Assembly: GCA_964600235.1 (NCBI GenBank) | Contig: CAZRIV010000014.1 | Coordinates: 69,371 to 133,370 of the forward strand | Source of the DNA: MWEI01 sp964600235 | GTDB taxonomy: Bacteria > Desulfobacterota > Desulfomonilia > UBA1062 | Length of the DNA stretch: 64,000 bases | Reading direction: 5' to 3' | In this document: piece by piece, positions 62,963-64,000 of the stretch | Layout: every line of letters begins with the position of its first letter | Position numbering within the stretch: position 1 is the stretch's first letter | Notes under the pieces: model-generated | Databases searched by the model: none | Seen by the model: the letters and a program-made list of their open reading frames with translations, nothing else | What the model was told of the DNA's origin: nothing | Position numbers and translations under genes: made by a program

Positions 62963-63592
62963 TTATCCCTCTTGCTTCCTCAATATAACGAGCTGTCCCT
63001 TGCTACCGGGGACTGCCCCACGGATAGCGATCAAATTCTTCTCTTCCAGTATATCGATGACCTTCAGGCCTTTCACGGTAACCTGTTTGTTGCCGTACTG
63101 GCCTGGCATCTTCTTGTTCTTGATGACCTTACCCGGCGAGGTGTTGGTACCGATGGATCCGGTTTCGTTCAGGATGAGCGAACCGTGGCTTCCGGGAAGA
63201 CCCCCGAAACCGTGCCTGCGGATTACGCTGGAAAAGCCTTTGCCCTTGGAGATGCCGGTGATCTTGACCTTCTCCCCTTTGGCAAAGACCTCGCTCGCCT
63301 TGACCTCCTGGCCCACTTCAACCGCGCTCAGATCGTCACACGGCACTTCGCGCAGGTTATAGAAATAGCCTTTTCCCGCCTTGTCCTGGTGACCCTTGTC
63401 CGGCTTGCTGACGCGCTTTTCCTTCTTGGAGCCGAAGCCGATCTGCAGCGCATCGTAGCCGTCTTTGTCCTTGAACTTCTTCTGGATGATATGGCACGGA
63501 CCCACCTGTATGATGGTTACAGGGACGATGTCCCCGTTCTCATTGAAAATCTGGGTCATGCCGAGCTTTTTTCCAATTATACCCTTGATCAT
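62963..63592 (-). CDS. rplC: 50S ribosomal protein L3
   Basis: 209 residues, MIKGIIGKKLGMTQIFNENG and RHGFGGLPGSHGSLILNETG. ATG 63592 has GGAG; an ATG at 63604 is possible. Confidence 0.97.
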   Translation of the reverse strand: MIKGIIGKKLGMTQIFNENGDIVPVTIIQVGPCHIIQKKFKDKDGYDALQIGFGSKKEKRVSKPDKGHQDKAGKGYFYNLREVPCDDLSAVEVGQEVKASEVFAKGEKVKITGISKGKGFSSVIRRHGFGGLPGSHGSLILNETGSIGTNTSPGKVIKNKKMPGQYGNKQVTVKGLKVIDILEEKNLIAIRGAVPGSKGQLVILRKQEG

Positions 63593-63610
63593 GGCTGTCT
63601 CCATATTGCC

Positions 63611-63919
63611 TTAAAGCTTGATCTCGACATCCACCCCTGCCGAAAGATCCAGTTTCATCAGTGAATCCACGGTCTGCTGGGTGGGGTCAAGGATATCCAG
63701 GAGACGCTTGAAGGTGCGGATCTCAAACTGGTCCCTTGATTTCTTGTCAACATGAGGAGACCTCAAGACGCAGAAGCGTTCGATCTTTGTCGGCAACGGG
63801 ATAGGCCCGGCCACCCTGGCACCTGTCCTGCGTGCCGCATCGACGATCTCCTGCACAGACTGGTCAATAAGCTTGTGGTCGTAACCTTTCAGTCGTATGC
63901 GTATCCGTTGGGTCTCCAT
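63611..63919 (-). CDS. rpsJ: 30S ribosomal protein S10
   Basis: 102 residues, IRIRLKGYDHKLIDQSVQEI, GPIPLPTKIERFCVLRSPHV. First gene of the S10 block after tuf. Confidence 0.98.
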   Translation of the reverse strand: METQRIRIRLKGYDHKLIDQSVQEIVDAARRTGARVAGPIPLPTKIERFCVLRSPHVDKKSRDQFEIRTFKRLLDILDPTQQTVDSLMKLDLSAGVDVEIKL

Positions 63920-63948
63920 GTATTACACTCCTGTATTCTTGTCGATAT

Positions 63949-64000
63949 CTAGTCTGGGATGACCTTGACGATGACGCCCGATGCCACTGTCCTGCCGCCC
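63949..64000 (-). CDS. tuf: Elongation factor Tu, 3' end only
   Basis: The visible last 16 codons read GGRTVASGVIVKVIPD followed by TAG, matching the C-terminus of EF-Tu. Continues beyond the window. tuf before rpsJ is the usual order. Confidence 0.85.
   Translation of the reverse strand, partial: GGRTVASGVIVKVIPD

Noticed and set aside
1..64000. CRISPR arrays, tRNA and rRNA genes
   Set aside because: No regularly spaced repeats, no tRNA cloverleaf pattern and no rRNA stretch were noticed by eye; a tRNAscan-type search was not possible.

Overview
The window looks like a chromosomal segment of an anaerobic, motile, Gram-negative bacterium of the Desulfobacterota (former Deltaproteobacteria), perhaps a syntroph or sulfate-reducer relative. 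The pointers are an NfnAB-type bifurcating transhydrogenase next to a DRTGG protein, a large molybdopterin oxidoreductase, RNase Y, a 640-residue-class aconitase, DUF3015/DUF4105 envelope proteins, flagellar accessory genes and a chemoreceptor. The assignment is inference from gene content; no marker was searched.

Layout. 0.3-8 kb (+ strand): PhzF-like protein, penicillin-acylase-type lipoprotein, DUF1015 protein, short QueG-like Fe-S protein, AI-2E permease and SYLF protein. 8-11 kb (-): a molybdopterin oxidoreductase and a TetR regulator, each preceded by the same ATACC-N4-GGTAT palindrome, then BioY with a possible cobalamin-riboswitch-like leader. 12.4-13.8 kb: small proteins. 14-18.2 kb (-): tyrS, rny, 5-FCL, a candidate 6S RNA, zapA and a zapB-like gene. 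18.6-20.2 kb (+): GAF protein and ychF. 20.3-23.5 kb (-): a secreted three-gene envelope cluster (DUF3015, DUF4105 with a C-terminal barrel-like part, Cys-rich secreted protein). 23.9-25.7 kb (-): flagellar accessory genes. 25.8-28.5 kb (-): DRTGG and NfnAB. 28.7-32.3 kb (-): Cache-only membrane protein, isolated atpE, and a PilT/PilB-like protein that has lost its catalytic motifs. 32.5-43.5 kb: phosphate permease, aconitase, gltX, ECF S-component, metallo-beta-lactamase-fold and alpha/beta hydrolases, HD protein. 43.8-48.7 kb: chemoreceptor, then UbiA prenyltransferase, radical SAM/SPASM protein and UbiE-like methyltransferase. 48.8-64 kb (-): the whole S10-spc-alpha ribosomal supercluster from the tuf 3' end to rplQ, ending with an EcfA ATPase overlapping rplQ.

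Most notable non-coding signal: a family of about 234-bp elements (18354-18587, 33745-33976, 43542-43777, plus a lone end at 39938-39959) with related terminal inverted repeats and a long internal hairpin. The arm sequences differ between copies, yet pairing is perfect over 26 and 32 bp in two of them, so the structure appears maintained or renewed. One copy supplies the stop codon of the chemoreceptor. The other candidate for an undescribed system is the UbiA / radical SAM / methyltransferase neighbourhood.
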